DNA of 64,000 nt from an uncultured Eubacteriales bacterium (lineage in GTDB: Bacteria; Bacillota; Clostridia; Christensenellales; Aristaeellaceae). Shown piece after piece: positions 11,442 to 19,400 of the stretch. Within the stretch, counting starts at the first letter, position 1; each line of letters opens with the position of its first letter. Where the stretch lies: the NCBI GenBank assembly GCA_902789795.1, contig CADAPM010000013.1, forward strand, positions 17,987 to 81,986, read 5' to 3'. The notes below the pieces were generated by a model that did not search any database, was not told where the DNA came from, and worked only from the letters and a program-made list of their open reading frames with translations. Made by a program: the position numbers and the translations under genes.

Positions 11442-12500
11442 ATTTTTCATCATTTCCATAAACCGATCAAACAAAAACACCGTATCCTTCGGTCCGGAGC
11501 AGGCTTCGGGGTGGAACTGGACGGTCATGCAGTTGAGGCCCGGATAGCGCATGCCCTCGCAGGAGCCGTCGTTGGCGTTCACGAAGGATTCCTCGCCGAT
11601 GCCCCTCAGGCTGTCGGCCAGGACGGCGTAGCCGTGGTTCTGGCTGGTGATCCAGGTGCGGCCGGTGCCGAGCTCGCACACGGGTTGGTTGCCGCCGCGG
11701 TGGCCGTATTTGAGCTTGGTGGTGTCCCCGCCCAGGGCCAGGGCCGTCAGCTGGTGGCCCAGGCAGATGCCGAAGACCGGCTTCTTCCCGATGAGCTTTC
11801 TGAGCTCCGCGATGGCGGCCACGTTCTCCTTCGGGTCGCCGGGGCCGTTGGACAGCATGATCCCGTCCGGATCGCCGGCCAGGATGGCTTCGGCGGAGGT
11901 GCTTGCCGGCACCACCCGCACCTCGCAGCCCCGGCGCTGCAGGCTGCGCACGATATTGCGCTTGAGGCCGTAGTCGATCAGGGTCACGCGGCGCTTCGTC
12001 TCCCCCTCCGCGGGGTACGTCTCCGGCGAAGCACAGGTCACGCTCTTCACCGCGTCCTTCACGGTATAGTTCCGGATGGCGCTCAGGTCTCCGGGCACCT
12101 GCCCGCAGATCATGGCGTTCATGACGCCTTCCTCGCGGGTGATGCGCACGATCTGCCGCGTGTCCACGCCCACGATGCCCGGGATGCCCTGGCGGCACAG
12201 GTATTCATCCACGGTATACTGGCTGCGGAAGTTGGAGGGCGTGTCCGACACCTCCCGGCACACATAACCGAAAAGGGCGCTCCGGCCCTCGAAATCCTCC
12301 TCGATGATCCCGTAGTTCCCGATCAGCGGGAAGGACTGGGTCACGATCTGCCCGTAATAGCTGGGGTCGGTCAGGGTCTCGATATACCCCTCCATGCCGG
12401 TGGTGAACACCAGCTCCCCGATGCGGTCCGCGTCCGCGCCGATCCTGCGGCCCTCGAACACCGTGCCGTTGCTCAAAACAAGATAAGCGGTCTTTGACAT
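11427..12500 (-). CDS. carA: carbamoyl-phosphate synthase small (glutaminase) subunit
   Basis: 357 residues. It hydrolyses glutamine and channels ammonia to CarB. The N-terminal CarA domain is followed by a class I glutamine amidotransferase domain with VFGICLGHQLTALALGG (nucleophile Cys246) and the His-Glu pair in VQFHPEACSG. The start ATG at 12498-12500 (MSKTAYLVL) has GAGGAAAAAG upstream; an in-frame extension would run through the upstream hairpin and is rejected. Only the repeat at 11300-11441 lies between carA and carB, so the two are probably co-transcribed. The C-terminus was rewritten by the repeat (KNSDKR). Confidence 0.95.
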   Translation of the reverse strand: MSKTAYLVLSNGTVFEGRRIGADADRIGELVFTTGMEGYIETLTDPSYYGQIVTQSFPLIGNYGIIEEDFEGRSALFGYVCREVSDTPSNFRSQYTVDEYLCRQGIPGIVGVDTRQIVRITREEGVMNAMICGQVPGDLSAIRNYTVKDAVKSVTCASPETYPAEGETKRRVTLIDYGLKRNIVRSLQRRGCEVRVVPASTSAEAILAGDPDGIMLSNGPGDPKENVAAIAELRKLIGKKPVFGICLGHQLTALALGGDTTKLKYGHRGGNQPVCELGTGRTWITSQNHGYAVLADSLRGIGEESFVNANDGSCEGMRYPGLNCMTVQFHPEACSGPKDTVFLFDRFMEMMKNSDKR

Positions 12501-12522
12501 CTTTTTCCTCTTTCCAGGCGTC

Positions 12523-12574
12523 AAACAAAAAGAAGCGCACACGGAAAGCGCTGTATACACTCCCGCGTGCGCTT
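12523..12574 (-). terminator. intrinsic terminator-like hairpin just upstream of carA
   Basis: A 12-bp stem (12563-12574 with 12533-12544, AAGCGCAC core, one mismatch), then CTTTTTGTTTGA on the minus strand. It sits between the toxin-antitoxin operon and carA, only 23 nt before the carA start. It may end the toxin operon or act as a leader attenuator of carAB. Confidence 0.65.
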
Positions 12575-12603
12575 ATTTTACATGAAATAGATCCGTTTGG
12601 CAA
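12575..12603 (-). promoter_or_regulatory. carA: candidate carA promoter overlapping the hairpin
   Basis: TTGCCA (12603-12598), 17 nt, TAAAAT (12580-12575) on the minus strand. Initiation would fall at about 12568, inside the first arm of the hairpin, so transcripts from here could not form its full stem. Confidence 0.55.
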
Positions 12604-12636
12604 TTGAAGAACGAGAAAAAGGCAAGTGTTTCCGCG

Positions 12637-12951
12637 TCAAAGCATGCGCCGGAAGTAATCCAGCTTCTCATGGAAAAAGGCCTGGATGAACACCTTCTTC
12701 TCCGCGCTGTCCGTCAGATAAAAAATCAAATAATGCTTGTGGACCAGATACCGGTAGCCCTGCGCCTTCAGGATATGATCCTTCGGGTTTGCTCCCCTTT
12801 CCGGAAACTCCTCCAGCATAGAGCACTTTTCCCGCAGCTCCAGGACGAAACGCGCCGCGGTCTCGGCATCTCCGGCTTCCTGATAGATCGAAAACGCGAT
12901 CTCCCGCAAATCGTTCTTCGCGGTATCGGTCATGATGACCCGCCAGCTCAT
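12637..12951 (-). CDS. ParE/RelE family toxin
   Basis: 104 residues with the RelE/ParE superfamily pattern: ITMT-like N-terminal strand (WRVIMTDTAKNDLREIAFSIYQ), a middle helix with LREKCSMLEEFPERG, then GYRYLVHKHYLIFYLTD and VFIQAFFHEKLDYFRRML. Members either inhibit gyrase (ParE) or cleave mRNA at the ribosome (RelE); sequence alone does not decide, though the C-terminal FFHEKLDY looks more ParE-like. It overlaps the antitoxin gene by 4 nt and is followed by a terminator. Confidence 0.85.
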   Translation of the reverse strand: MSWRVIMTDTAKNDLREIAFSIYQEAGDAETAARFVLELREKCSMLEEFPERGANPKDHILKAQGYRYLVHKHYLIFYLTDSAEKKVFIQAFFHEKLDYFRRML

Positions 12952-13244
12952 GGCTCCTCCGCCCTCAATTCTTCCAGGATCTCGTCAAAGGCGCTCTGGG
13001 CCGTCTGGACGCGGCCCAGCCGGATATCATCCGCGGACTGGGCCAGGTGCTGGTACACCGCCAGCCTGTTTTCCAGCTCCTCGATGGTCTGCTGCTGGCG
13101 CATGAACTGCTCATGGCTGAGGATGACCGTGTCTTCCCTGCCGTTCACGGTGATCGCCACCGGGTTTTCCCGCGTTTGAGAAGAGATCTGGGCATAATGC
13201 GTGCGCAGATCCTTGGAAGGCCTGATCGAAAGTCGGTTCGTCAT
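12948..13244 (-). CDS. Phd/YefM family antitoxin
   Basis: 98 residues. The N-terminal DNA-binding part (SIRPSKDLRTHYAQISSQTRENPVAITVNGREDTVILSHEQF) matches the Phd/YefM fold, including the PVAIT-NG and VILS strands; a helical C-terminus (TIEELENRLAVYQHLAQ) would wrap the toxin. The start is preceded by GGAGGTG. The promoter directly upstream carries a palindrome, consistent with autorepression by the antitoxin-toxin complex. Confidence 0.87.
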   Translation of the reverse strand: MTNRLSIRPSKDLRTHYAQISSQTRENPVAITVNGREDTVILSHEQFMRQQQTIEELENRLAVYQHLAQSADDIRLGRVQTAQSAFDEILEELRAEEP

Positions 13245-13259
13245 TTTTGCTGCACCTCC

Positions 13260-13296
13260 GTAGTCATATAGTAATATGATATGACTACTTTGTCAA
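13260..13296 (-). promoter_or_regulatory. toxin-antitoxin promoter with overlapping palindromic operator
   Basis: TTGACA (13296-13291), 17 nt, TACTAT (13273-13268) on the minus strand. A perfect 10-bp inverted repeat GTAGTCATAT/ATATGACTAC (13260-13269, 13279-13288) spans the -10 box and spacer, as expected of an autoregulated antitoxin operator. The promoter overlaps the 3' end of the upstream phage-tail gene. Confidence 0.82.
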
Positions 13297-14798
13297 GGCC
13301 CGACATATCCGACCCTGCACACCGCCTTCGCGTACAGCCCGCCGTCCCAGCACAAGGACTGTCCGGCGATGAAAGAAAACAGCTCCCGGCCGTCCTGGTC
13401 GGTGAGGCGGATCGCGCTGCCCGCCTGCAGCTGGGGGTCACCGCGCCAGGTCAGGCGCAGGGCCTGCCAATTCGCGCCGGCGAAGGCCGCTTTCAGACCG
13501 GCAAGCAGGCCGCGGGTCTGGGCGTTGTCACCGGTCAGCAGCGCGTTGTTCCGAATGGTCAGCGTATCCTGGGGCCGGGCGGGCAAAGCAGGATCGACCG
13601 CCTCGGTGACGGCGGCCGCCGGGTCCGTCACGCCCCGGGGCCAGGCGGTCACGCGGTTGAAGGCGAAGCCCCGCTCGTCGAGCCGCAGGCGCATGTAATG
13701 GGCGGGCGTCAGGCGGAGCGCCTCGCCGTAGTCCGGGTACGCGGGCACGATGCCCAGCAGGCCCGACCGCGTGACGCGCGCGAAGGAGCCGCCCGCGGCG
13801 CAGACCTGCATCAGCGCGGAGCGCAGGGTGCAGTTTTCGCCCCAATCCGGCTTCCGGCTGATGACCCGGTCGCGGTTGCAGGCGAGCACGCCCTCCACGC
13901 CGATCCCGGCAGCGGCGGTGATATTCGCCAGGATGTCCGAGAGCAGGGCGGGATAGGCCGTGGTATCCGTCCAGACCGCCTCCAGGGCGTTGGCCATCGT
14001 GTCAAAGCCCCTGAGCTCCAGCCAGGCGTCCTGCTCGTCCCCGCGCATCTCGTCGATCACGAAGCTCCCCAGGGGCACCTGCACCGGGCCGATGTCCGTC
14101 TGCACCCGCATCCGGAGCGCCAGGATCGCGCCGAGCAGCGCCCGGTCTCCCCGCAGGCTGCCGCCGGGGTACCACTCATGAGCCGCGTTGGCCAGCCTCA
14201 GGGAGAGCACCGCCGCCGGGGCCTGACCCAGCAGCGGGCCGTCCTCGCAGCCCTCGTCCAGCCGGAAGGAGAGGATCTCCCCCGGTCCCAGCGCCTGCTC
14301 CGCGCCGTCGGGGAAACGGAGGGCCGCGAAGGGCCGCAGGTCCCGGCTGGGCGCGGAGGCCGCCCGCCAGACCGCCGCCTTAGTGTCCTCAGCGGCGCTG
14401 TCCCCGGGCTCGTAGGTGACGGTGATGACCGCGCTGCGCACCTGGGTGACGGACACGTGGCTCCCCGCGCCGCCCTGGCCGCCGTTGGCGCGGAAGGCAA
14501 AGGCCAGCGTCAGGTCGGGATAATTCCCCGCGCTGTCGGATACGATCAGGTCGGTGACGTCCCGCGCCATCCCCTCCGCGCCGTTGATCGTCAGGCTGCC
14601 GCCCGTGTAGCCCAGGTAGGCGGTGACCCGAAGGATCGCCTGGCGCACCACTGCGCCCCGGGGCAGCTGGCTCACGGAAAAGGACACATACTCCCGGGCG
14701 AGGGACGGCGTCGTATAGCGCACCGCGCCGCCCGATTCCGTGCCCGTCCAGGTGGATCTCAAGCTGAATTCCCGGGCGCTCAGGATCATGACTGCCAT
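13293..14798 (-). CDS. phage-tail-like (hub/minor structural) protein
   Basis: 501 residues without signal or membrane segments. The N-terminal region (about 1-130) is beta-rich; the middle contains PLGSFVIDEMRGDEQDAWLELRGFDTMANALE and CTLRSALMQVCAAGGSFARVTRSGLLGIVPAY, which resemble the tail-hub/receptor-base proteins of Siphoviridae-like phages in Firmicutes. It is last of three close-packed leftward genes. There is no holin, lysin, tape-measure or capsid gene nearby, so this is a fragment of a prophage or a kept tail module. I recognise the style, not an exact family. Confidence 0.55.
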   Translation of the reverse strand: MAVMILSAREFSLRSTWTGTESGGAVRYTTPSLAREYVSFSVSQLPRGAVVRQAILRVTAYLGYTGGSLTINGAEGMARDVTDLIVSDSAGNYPDLTLAFAFRANGGQGGAGSHVSVTQVRSAVITVTYEPGDSAAEDTKAAVWRAASAPSRDLRPFAALRFPDGAEQALGPGEILSFRLDEGCEDGPLLGQAPAAVLSLRLANAAHEWYPGGSLRGDRALLGAILALRMRVQTDIGPVQVPLGSFVIDEMRGDEQDAWLELRGFDTMANALEAVWTDTTAYPALLSDILANITAAAGIGVEGVLACNRDRVISRKPDWGENCTLRSALMQVCAAGGSFARVTRSGLLGIVPAYPDYGEALRLTPAHYMRLRLDERGFAFNRVTAWPRGVTDPAAAVTEAVDPALPARPQDTLTIRNNALLTGDNAQTRGLLAGLKAAFAGANWQALRLTWRGDPQLQAGSAIRLTDQDGRELFSFIAGQSLCWDGGLYAKAVCRVGYVGP

Positions 14799-14802
14799 CT
14801 GC

Positions 14803-15156
14803 TCACCTCTCCTTCAGCACGGCGGTGATCTCCCGGCAGACCCCGGGCCGGCCGTCTCCGCCCGCGGTCAGCAGGCCCACGTTCAGGCTCTGCACGGCCA
14901 TCACCAGTTCGGCAGGCGCGCCGGTGAGCGGGTCCGGCAGCGTCACGGCCAGGAACACGCCCCGGGTCAGCGCCGTCAGGATCTCGGACGCCTCCGCCGC
15001 CTTCAGCCCCTGCCAGACGACCTTCACCGTGCGCTTTAACGCCAGCCGATCCGCCGCCAGGGAGCCGTCCGCCGTGACCTCGGACCGTCCCACGCTCTCA
15101 TAGCCGACTTCCAGCGCCGCCGGAGCGGCCAGCGCGAGCCCGTCAATCGTCAGCAT
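14803..15156 (-). CDS. small phage-like protein of the tail cluster
   Basis: 117 residues (MLTIDGLALAAPAALEVGYE...), with a conserved-looking core LKRTVKVVWQGLKAAEASEILTAL. It resembles short phage tail/baseplate proteins encoded just before the hub protein. It ends 4 nt before the 501-residue gene and begins inside the preceding small gene. No catalytic motif is visible. Confidence 0.55.
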   Translation of the reverse strand: MLTIDGLALAAPAALEVGYESVGRSEVTADGSLAADRLALKRTVKVVWQGLKAAEASEILTALTRGVFLAVTLPDPLTGAPAELVMAVQSLNVGLLTAGGDGRPGVCREITAVLKER

Positions 15157-15301
15157 GGCCCCGCACCTCCCTTCCGTACTGCCGGCGCAGGCTCTCCTGC
15201 GCCTCGCTGTTGGTCAGCGCCCGCTCGTGCCGGTCGAAGGGCAAACGACTCTCGGATTCAGCCCCCTGTTGACGGACCCTCTCTGTTTCTGTTTGCGACA
15301 T
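15143..15301 (-). CDS. 52-residue protein at the head of the phage-tail cluster
   Basis: A short gene starting MSQTETERVRQQGAESESRL and ending RREYG-like charged residues (RRQYGREVRGHADD). AAGGGGGTATTTTT precedes the ATG at 15299-15301, and the stop overlaps the next gene's start by 14 nt, so the three genes look translationally coupled. Highly charged, probably helical; no known domain. Confidence 0.5.
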   Translation of the reverse strand: MSQTETERVRQQGAESESRLPFDRHERALTNSEAQESLRRQYGREVRGHADD

Positions 15302-15321
15302 AAAAATACCCCCTTATATCA

Positions 15322-15355
15322 AGTAGGAATTAGGAGTTAGGAATTAGGAGTTAAA
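15322..15355. repeat. AATTAGG/AGTTAGG heptad repeat
   Basis: Four to five 7-nt units (AGTAGGAATTAGGAGTTAGG type) left of the large palindromic element at 15369. Confidence 0.65.
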
Positions 15356-15368
15356 GAATGTTCGTGCG

Positions 15369-15661
15369 CCCTCATCCGTCAGGCTGCGCCTGACACCTTC
15401 CCCCATAGATGGGGGAAGGCCTCCGGCTTGGCTGTACAGTCGATAGTGTCACTGTATGAGCGCTTGGGAGTGTTTCTTCGGCTTGCGGAAACACTCTGTG
15501 AAGCCTTCCCCGAGATCGGGGGAAGGCCTCCAGCTAGGCTGTACAGTCGAGAGTGTCACTGTATGAGCGCTTAGGAGTGTTTCTTCGGTTCGCGGAAACA
15601 CTCCGTGAAGCCTTCCCCCATCTATGGGGGAAGGTGTCAGGCGCAGCCTGACGGATGAGGG
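15369..15661. repeat. 293-bp palindromic repeat element with internal tandem copies
   Basis: The outer 51-bp inverted repeats (15369-15419 and 15611-15661, ends CCCTCATCCGTC / GACGGATGAGGG) are almost identical and each contains a nested hairpin CCTTCCCCC...GGGGGAAGG. Between them lie two direct copies of a 107-bp unit (15419-15525, 15526-15631), each with its own stem AGTGTTTC...GAAACACT. No coding frame. It looks like a MITE-like or bulk repeat element; similar CCGTCAGGCTGCGCCTGAC sequences are common in gut Clostridia. Confidence 0.8.
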
Positions 15662-15693
15662 AATTCCGCATTCCGAACTCCGAATTCCGCATT
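15661..15693. repeat. ATTCCGC/ATTCCGA heptad repeat
   Basis: Tandem ATTCCGC, ATTCCGA, ACTCCGA, ATTCCGC units abut the right end of the palindromic element and precede the terminator at 15694. The same ATTCCGC type occurs at the argF stop (22430-22452). Confidence 0.65.
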
Positions 15694-15730
15694 AAAAAAA
15701 GCGCCCGGCTCATAGCCGCTGCGCTTTTTT
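15694..15730 (-). terminator. bidirectional intrinsic terminator after the CNNM/CBS operon
   Basis: A-tract, GCGC...GGC/GCC...GCGC stem and T-tract (AAAAAAAGCGC at 15694, GCGCTTTTTT ending at 15730), about 100 nt beyond the stop at 15830. Confidence 0.85.
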
Positions 15731-15829
15731 CCCGCTCCTCGCGGGCAGTATGATCGTATCACGCCTGATCGGGGCTTGTAAAGATTCAAAACAGGTGCAA
15801 AACGCTATCAAAACACGTGCATTTTACTA

Positions 15830-17110
15830 TCAATCCTTTGTCGGCTCCTCCGGCACGTCGATCTTTTTGACCAGCACCTTGGTCACCCGGCGGTCGTCGA
15901 CCTCGCGGATGATGATCTCGTAGCCGTCGTACTCGAAGTGGTCGCCCTGCTTCGGGAATTTTTCCAGGTACTCGATGCAGAAGCCGCCCACCGTGTCGGA
16001 CTCATAGTCGAAGTCCTCCGCGTTGATGCCGGTCAGCTCCAGGAAATCGTCGATGATCATGTCCCCGTCCAGCTCGTAGGAGGACTCATTGACCTTCACG
16101 ATCTCGGGCTCGACCTGGTCGGTCTCGTCCCAGATGTCGCCGACGATCTGCTCCAGCACGTCCTCCATGGAGATGACGCCCAGCGTGCCCGAATACTCGT
16201 CGGTCACGATGGCCAGGTGCTGCTTCGCGGTCTTCAGGGTGTTCAGCACCTTGGGCAGCTTCATGGTCTTATAGACGAAGCACGGCGGCATCAGCAGCGC
16301 CCGCAGGTCCACGGGGCCCTCGTCCGTCATGGCGCGCAGCAGGTGGTTCAGGTGGATGGTGCCGATCACGTTGTCGATGCTGTCCTCGTAGACCGGGAAC
16401 CGCGAATAGGGGGAATCCTGGATCTGCTCCATGATCTCCTGCACGGAGTCCTCCACGTTGATCGCGTCGATGTCCACGCGCGCGGTCATGACCTCGAAGG
16501 CGGAGATATCGTTGAAGTCGATGGCCGCCTGCACGATCTCCGTGCGGTCGGGGTCGAGCACGCCTTCGTCCTCGGCGGTGTCGATGATGGAGTGCAGCTC
16601 CTCCACGGATTCGTCGTCGTCAGAGCCGGACTTGACCTCTTTCATGGGCTTCGTGATCAGGTTGACCAGGCTGACCACCAGCCAGATGAGGGGCTTGAGC
16701 ACCGTCATCAGGGCATAGATGAAGCCGGAGTTCCGCATGGCGGTAGTGTTCGCGTTCTTTTTCGCGGAGATCTTCGGGATGGTCTCGCCGAAGATGATGA
16801 CCAGCACCGTCACCACGATGGTGCCGATGAAGGTCCACCGGTCGGTGCCCATCAGCAGCAGCATGAACACGGAGGTCAGAGACGACGCAGCGATGTTCAC
16901 CAGGTTATTGCCGATCAGGATGGCGCTGAGCGCGTTTTCGGCCTTTTCGAGGATCTTCAGCACGAGGCTGGCCTTCTTGTTGCCGTCCTTCGCCTCGTTC
17001 TCCATGCGCACCTCGTTGCAGGAGTTATAGGCGATCTCAGACGCCGAGAAGGTGCCGGACAGCCAGACGCACAGCAGGATGCCCAGGCCGGTCAGAACGA
17101 TGCCGATCAT
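15830..17110 (-). CDS. CNNM/CorC-HlyC family transporter (CBS pair), second gene
   Basis: 426 residues: CNNM membrane domain (about 1-150, with helices near 4-20, 55-85 and 90-145; SGTFSASEIAYNS is the first-helix motif), a CBS pair (about 200-320; FPVYEDSIDNVIGTIHL and LAIVTDEYSGTLGVISMEDVLEQIVG) and a C-terminal CorC_HlyC domain (about 335-420). These proteins export or regulate Mg2+ and related cations, with ATP-Mg binding the CBS pair. It overlaps the upstream paralogue by 4 nt, so the two are coupled and may form a heterodimer; that last point is inference. Confidence 0.88.
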   Translation of the reverse strand: MIGIVLTGLGILLCVWLSGTFSASEIAYNSCNEVRMENEAKDGNKKASLVLKILEKAENALSAILIGNNLVNIAASSLTSVFMLLLMGTDRWTFIGTIVVTVLVIIFGETIPKISAKKNANTTAMRNSGFIYALMTVLKPLIWLVVSLVNLITKPMKEVKSGSDDDESVEELHSIIDTAEDEGVLDPDRTEIVQAAIDFNDISAFEVMTARVDIDAINVEDSVQEIMEQIQDSPYSRFPVYEDSIDNVIGTIHLNHLLRAMTDEGPVDLRALLMPPCFVYKTMKLPKVLNTLKTAKQHLAIVTDEYSGTLGVISMEDVLEQIVGDIWDETDQVEPEIVKVNESSYELDGDMIIDDFLELTGINAEDFDYESDTVGGFCIEYLEKFPKQGDHFEYDGYEIIIREVDDRRVTKVLVKKIDVPEEPTKD

Positions 17111-18507
17111 TGCGCGTCACCGCCTTCCTGGGCGGGCGAAGCCGCGTCGGCGGGCGCTTCAGCGGCGTCCTCCGCCTGGTCCTCGCGCTCGCTTTCGTCC
17201 TCGTCTAGGACCTCCACGCGCACCTTCAGGATGCGGTTGTGGTCCATCTCCGTGACCGTCACGCGCAAGTGATGGTAGACGAAGGTGTCCTGCTCCTCCG
17301 GCACCGCCTGGAAGTTGGACATGACCCACTCGCTGATGGGCATGTTCACGAAGTCCGCGTTCTCCTCGGGGTCCTCGTATTCCATGAACTCGAACAGGGA
17401 TTCCACCGTCTCCCCGGCGTCGGCCTCATAGACGCGGTCCGCCAGCTTCACGATGGACTCCTCGATCACGTCGTCCTCGTCCCAGATCTCGCCGACGATG
17501 ACCTCCAGGATGTCCTCCACGGTCACGATGCCCATGGTGCCGCCGTAGTTATCCACGATGACGGCCATGTTCAGCTTGTTCCTGGACATTTCGGGCAGCA
17601 GCTCGTCGATGTTCGCCGCCGCGGTCGTGAAATAGACCTCATCCAGCAGCGGCCTGAGGGCCGGGATCTTCTTCTCCTGCAGGTACTGCTTGAGGAATTT
17701 GCGCGTCTGGAGCACGCCCACCACGTTGTCGATGGTGTTCTCATACACCAAAATACGGCTGTGGTTGGTATTCTTGATGACGTCCAGCACCTTTTCGGGC
17801 TGCTCGTCGACGTTCAGCGCCACCAGGTCCACGCGCGGGGTCAGGATGGCCTCGACCGTCACGTCGGAGAAGGACAGGGCGGAGGCGATCAGGTCACTCT
17901 GGGACTCGTCGATGGAGCCCTCCTCCTCCATGTCCTCGATGATGTCGTACAGCTCGTCCTCCGTCACGGAGACCTCGGGCTCGGATTTCGCGTACCGGGA
18001 AGCGACCTCGCTGATCTTCGCCAGCACGAAGGAGAAGGGCGTCAGCAGCTTCATCAGCACGCGAAGAAATCCTGCGTTCTGCAGGATGTACTTTTCGCTG
18101 TTCTTTTTTGCGATGCTCTTCGGGAGCATTTCTCCCGCGAAGAAGACCACGATCGTCGTGATGATCGTGCTTATGGACACGGCGCTCAGGCCCCAGGTGC
18201 GCGTGACCACGCGCGTGACGAGAGCCGCCGCCGCTATATGGACGATATTGGTGCAGATCAGCAGGGTGGTGATCGCCTGGTCGAAATGCTCGATGGCGTA
18301 TAATGCATTTTTCGCTCTGGAGTCACCACGCTCCGAGAGGACTTTGATACGATTTTTCGACACAGAGGTCAGCGCGGTCTCGATCAGGGCAAAGACCGCA
18401 GCGGCAAGCACCAGAATGCCCGCCATGATCCAGTAAGGTCGACTGTCCCCATCCATAAGAGGATCGATAACTTCCTTTCGTGTTACAAATTCGGCCGGAA
18501 GGCGCAA
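17107..18507 (-). CDS. CNNM/CorC-HlyC family transporter (CBS pair), first gene
   Basis: About 466 residues with the same CNNM + CBS pair + CorC_HlyC layout (FALIETALTSVSKNRIK first helix; LNMAVIVDNYGGTMGIVTVEDILEVIVGEIWDED in CBS2), plus an acidic tail EDESEREDQAEDAAEAPADA. I choose the TTG at 18505-18507: AGGAGG lies 8 nt before it, whereas the upstream ATG at 18546 is inside the promoter spacer and has no ribosome site. The two genes form one operon ended by the terminator at 15694. Mg2+/Co2+ transport is the family role; the ion is not proven here. Confidence 0.85.
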   Translation of the reverse strand: MRLPAEFVTRKEVIDPLMDGDSRPYWIMAGILVLAAAVFALIETALTSVSKNRIKVLSERGDSRAKNALYAIEHFDQAITTLLICTNIVHIAAAALVTRVVTRTWGLSAVSISTIITTIVVFFAGEMLPKSIAKKNSEKYILQNAGFLRVLMKLLTPFSFVLAKISEVASRYAKSEPEVSVTEDELYDIIEDMEEEGSIDESQSDLIASALSFSDVTVEAILTPRVDLVALNVDEQPEKVLDVIKNTNHSRILVYENTIDNVVGVLQTRKFLKQYLQEKKIPALRPLLDEVYFTTAAANIDELLPEMSRNKLNMAVIVDNYGGTMGIVTVEDILEVIVGEIWDEDDVIEESIVKLADRVYEADAGETVESLFEFMEYEDPEENADFVNMPISEWVMSNFQAVPEEQDTFVYHHLRVTVTEMDHNRILKVRVEVLDEDESEREDQAEDAAEAPADAASPAQEGGDAQ

Positions 18508-18536
18508 TGAATATTCCTCCTGCCGTAACGCAGATA

Positions 18537-18565
18537 AATCTATCATATTCTACCGGCAATGTCAA
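18537..18565 (-). promoter_or_regulatory. promoter of the CNNM/CBS operon
   Basis: TTGACA (18565-18560), 17 nt, TAGATT (18542-18537) on the minus strand, about 30 nt before the TTG start codon. Confidence 0.65.
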
Positions 18566-18608
18566 GGCAGACGAACAATAGAGTGAAGGGTGGAGAGTGG
18601 AGTTAAAA

Positions 18609-18697
18609 GGAGGAAGTAGGAGGTAGGAAGGAGGAAGTGATAAGAGATAAGAGATGAGTGATAAGTTCAGGTGGAAACCGCGCACAGGCGCGGTTTC
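18609..18697. repeat. composite heptad repeat (TAGGAGG then GATAAGA units) with hairpin
   Basis: AGGAAGT-type heptads (18609-18636), then GATAAGA/GATGAGT heptads (18637-18668), TTCAGGTG and a 9-bp stem GAAACCGCG/CGCGGTTTC (18674-18682, 18689-18697). The hairpin sequence recurs at 19401-19424. Confidence 0.7.
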
Positions 18698-18769
18698 TTT
18701 GATTTATCAATCGTCGCTTTCCAGCCGTCATCAAAGGAAGGAACAATTGGGATACCGTTGTCCACCTTG

Positions 18770-19086
18770 TTGCACGTAAATTCAATACAGACAGTGAATG
18801 CAATTCTGCTTCCTTCATAAACGTCTTTACGCCAACTGGACGGGCGGATCGGGTGATCCGCCCCTACTTGTTGTTCCCCTTGTTATTTGAACACTTTGCG
18901 TTTATTCTTACGCTAAAACCCAACAAACAAAAAAAGAGGCCATGCGGGTATCCTTGTAGGGGCGGATCACCTGATCCGCCCGTCCAGTTGGCGTAAAGAC
19001 CGTTTATGAAGGAAGCAGAATTGCATTCACTATCCGGATTGAATTTACGCGTAACAGGACGGGCGGATCGGGTGATCCGCCCCTAC
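18770..19086. repeat. long inverted repeat with GGGCGGATC...GATCCGCCC termini, plus a third unit
   Basis: Arms of about 98 bp (18770-18867 and 18956-19054), roughly 90% identical, surround an 88-bp loop without a gene. Each inner end is GGACGGGCGGATC-GGGT-GATCCGCCCCTAC or its complement, itself a hairpin. A further copy of that 30-bp unit stands at 19057-19086. It could be a non-autonomous mobile element. Confidence 0.8.
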
Positions 19087-19195
19087 GATGTGATCCAACA
19101 CGGCTTTACGCTTGCTTGTCGGCTTTTGATGTAAATTGAGCAACAACACATAACAAAATAAGGAAGTACCATCCCCCGCTGTCATTCTGAGCATG

Positions 19196-19339
19196 TCGTG
19201 CGCGGTGCGTGAGGTGCTTGCACCCGCGGTGCGCGCGCGATTCAACCGCCCTCTCCCCGTTTAGAGGGCAAGCGAAGAATCGTTCATCTCGTGCGCGGTG
19301 CGCGAGGCGCTGGCGCCTGCGGTGCGTGCGCGATACAAC
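19196..19339. repeat. two 51-bp GC-rich direct repeats
   Basis: Copies at 19196-19246 and 19289-19339 start TCGTGCGCGGTGCG and end GCGCGAT(T/A)CAAC; they differ at a few positions, and each holds the stem-forming GGTGCTTGCACC or GGCGCTGGCGCC. The sequence between includes GAGGGCAAGCGAAGAATC. No gene is evident between 18508 and 19515. Confidence 0.7.
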
Positions 19340-19400
19340 TGCTGCATCTCTCCGCCAATACGGGCAGAGTAAAACAAAAAACGTATAGCCCCGAATGGAA

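Noticed and set aside
18507-18546. ATG at 18546 as the start of the first CNNM/CBS gene
   Set aside because: It lies between the -35 and -10 boxes; a TTG with AGGAGG at 8 nt is better.
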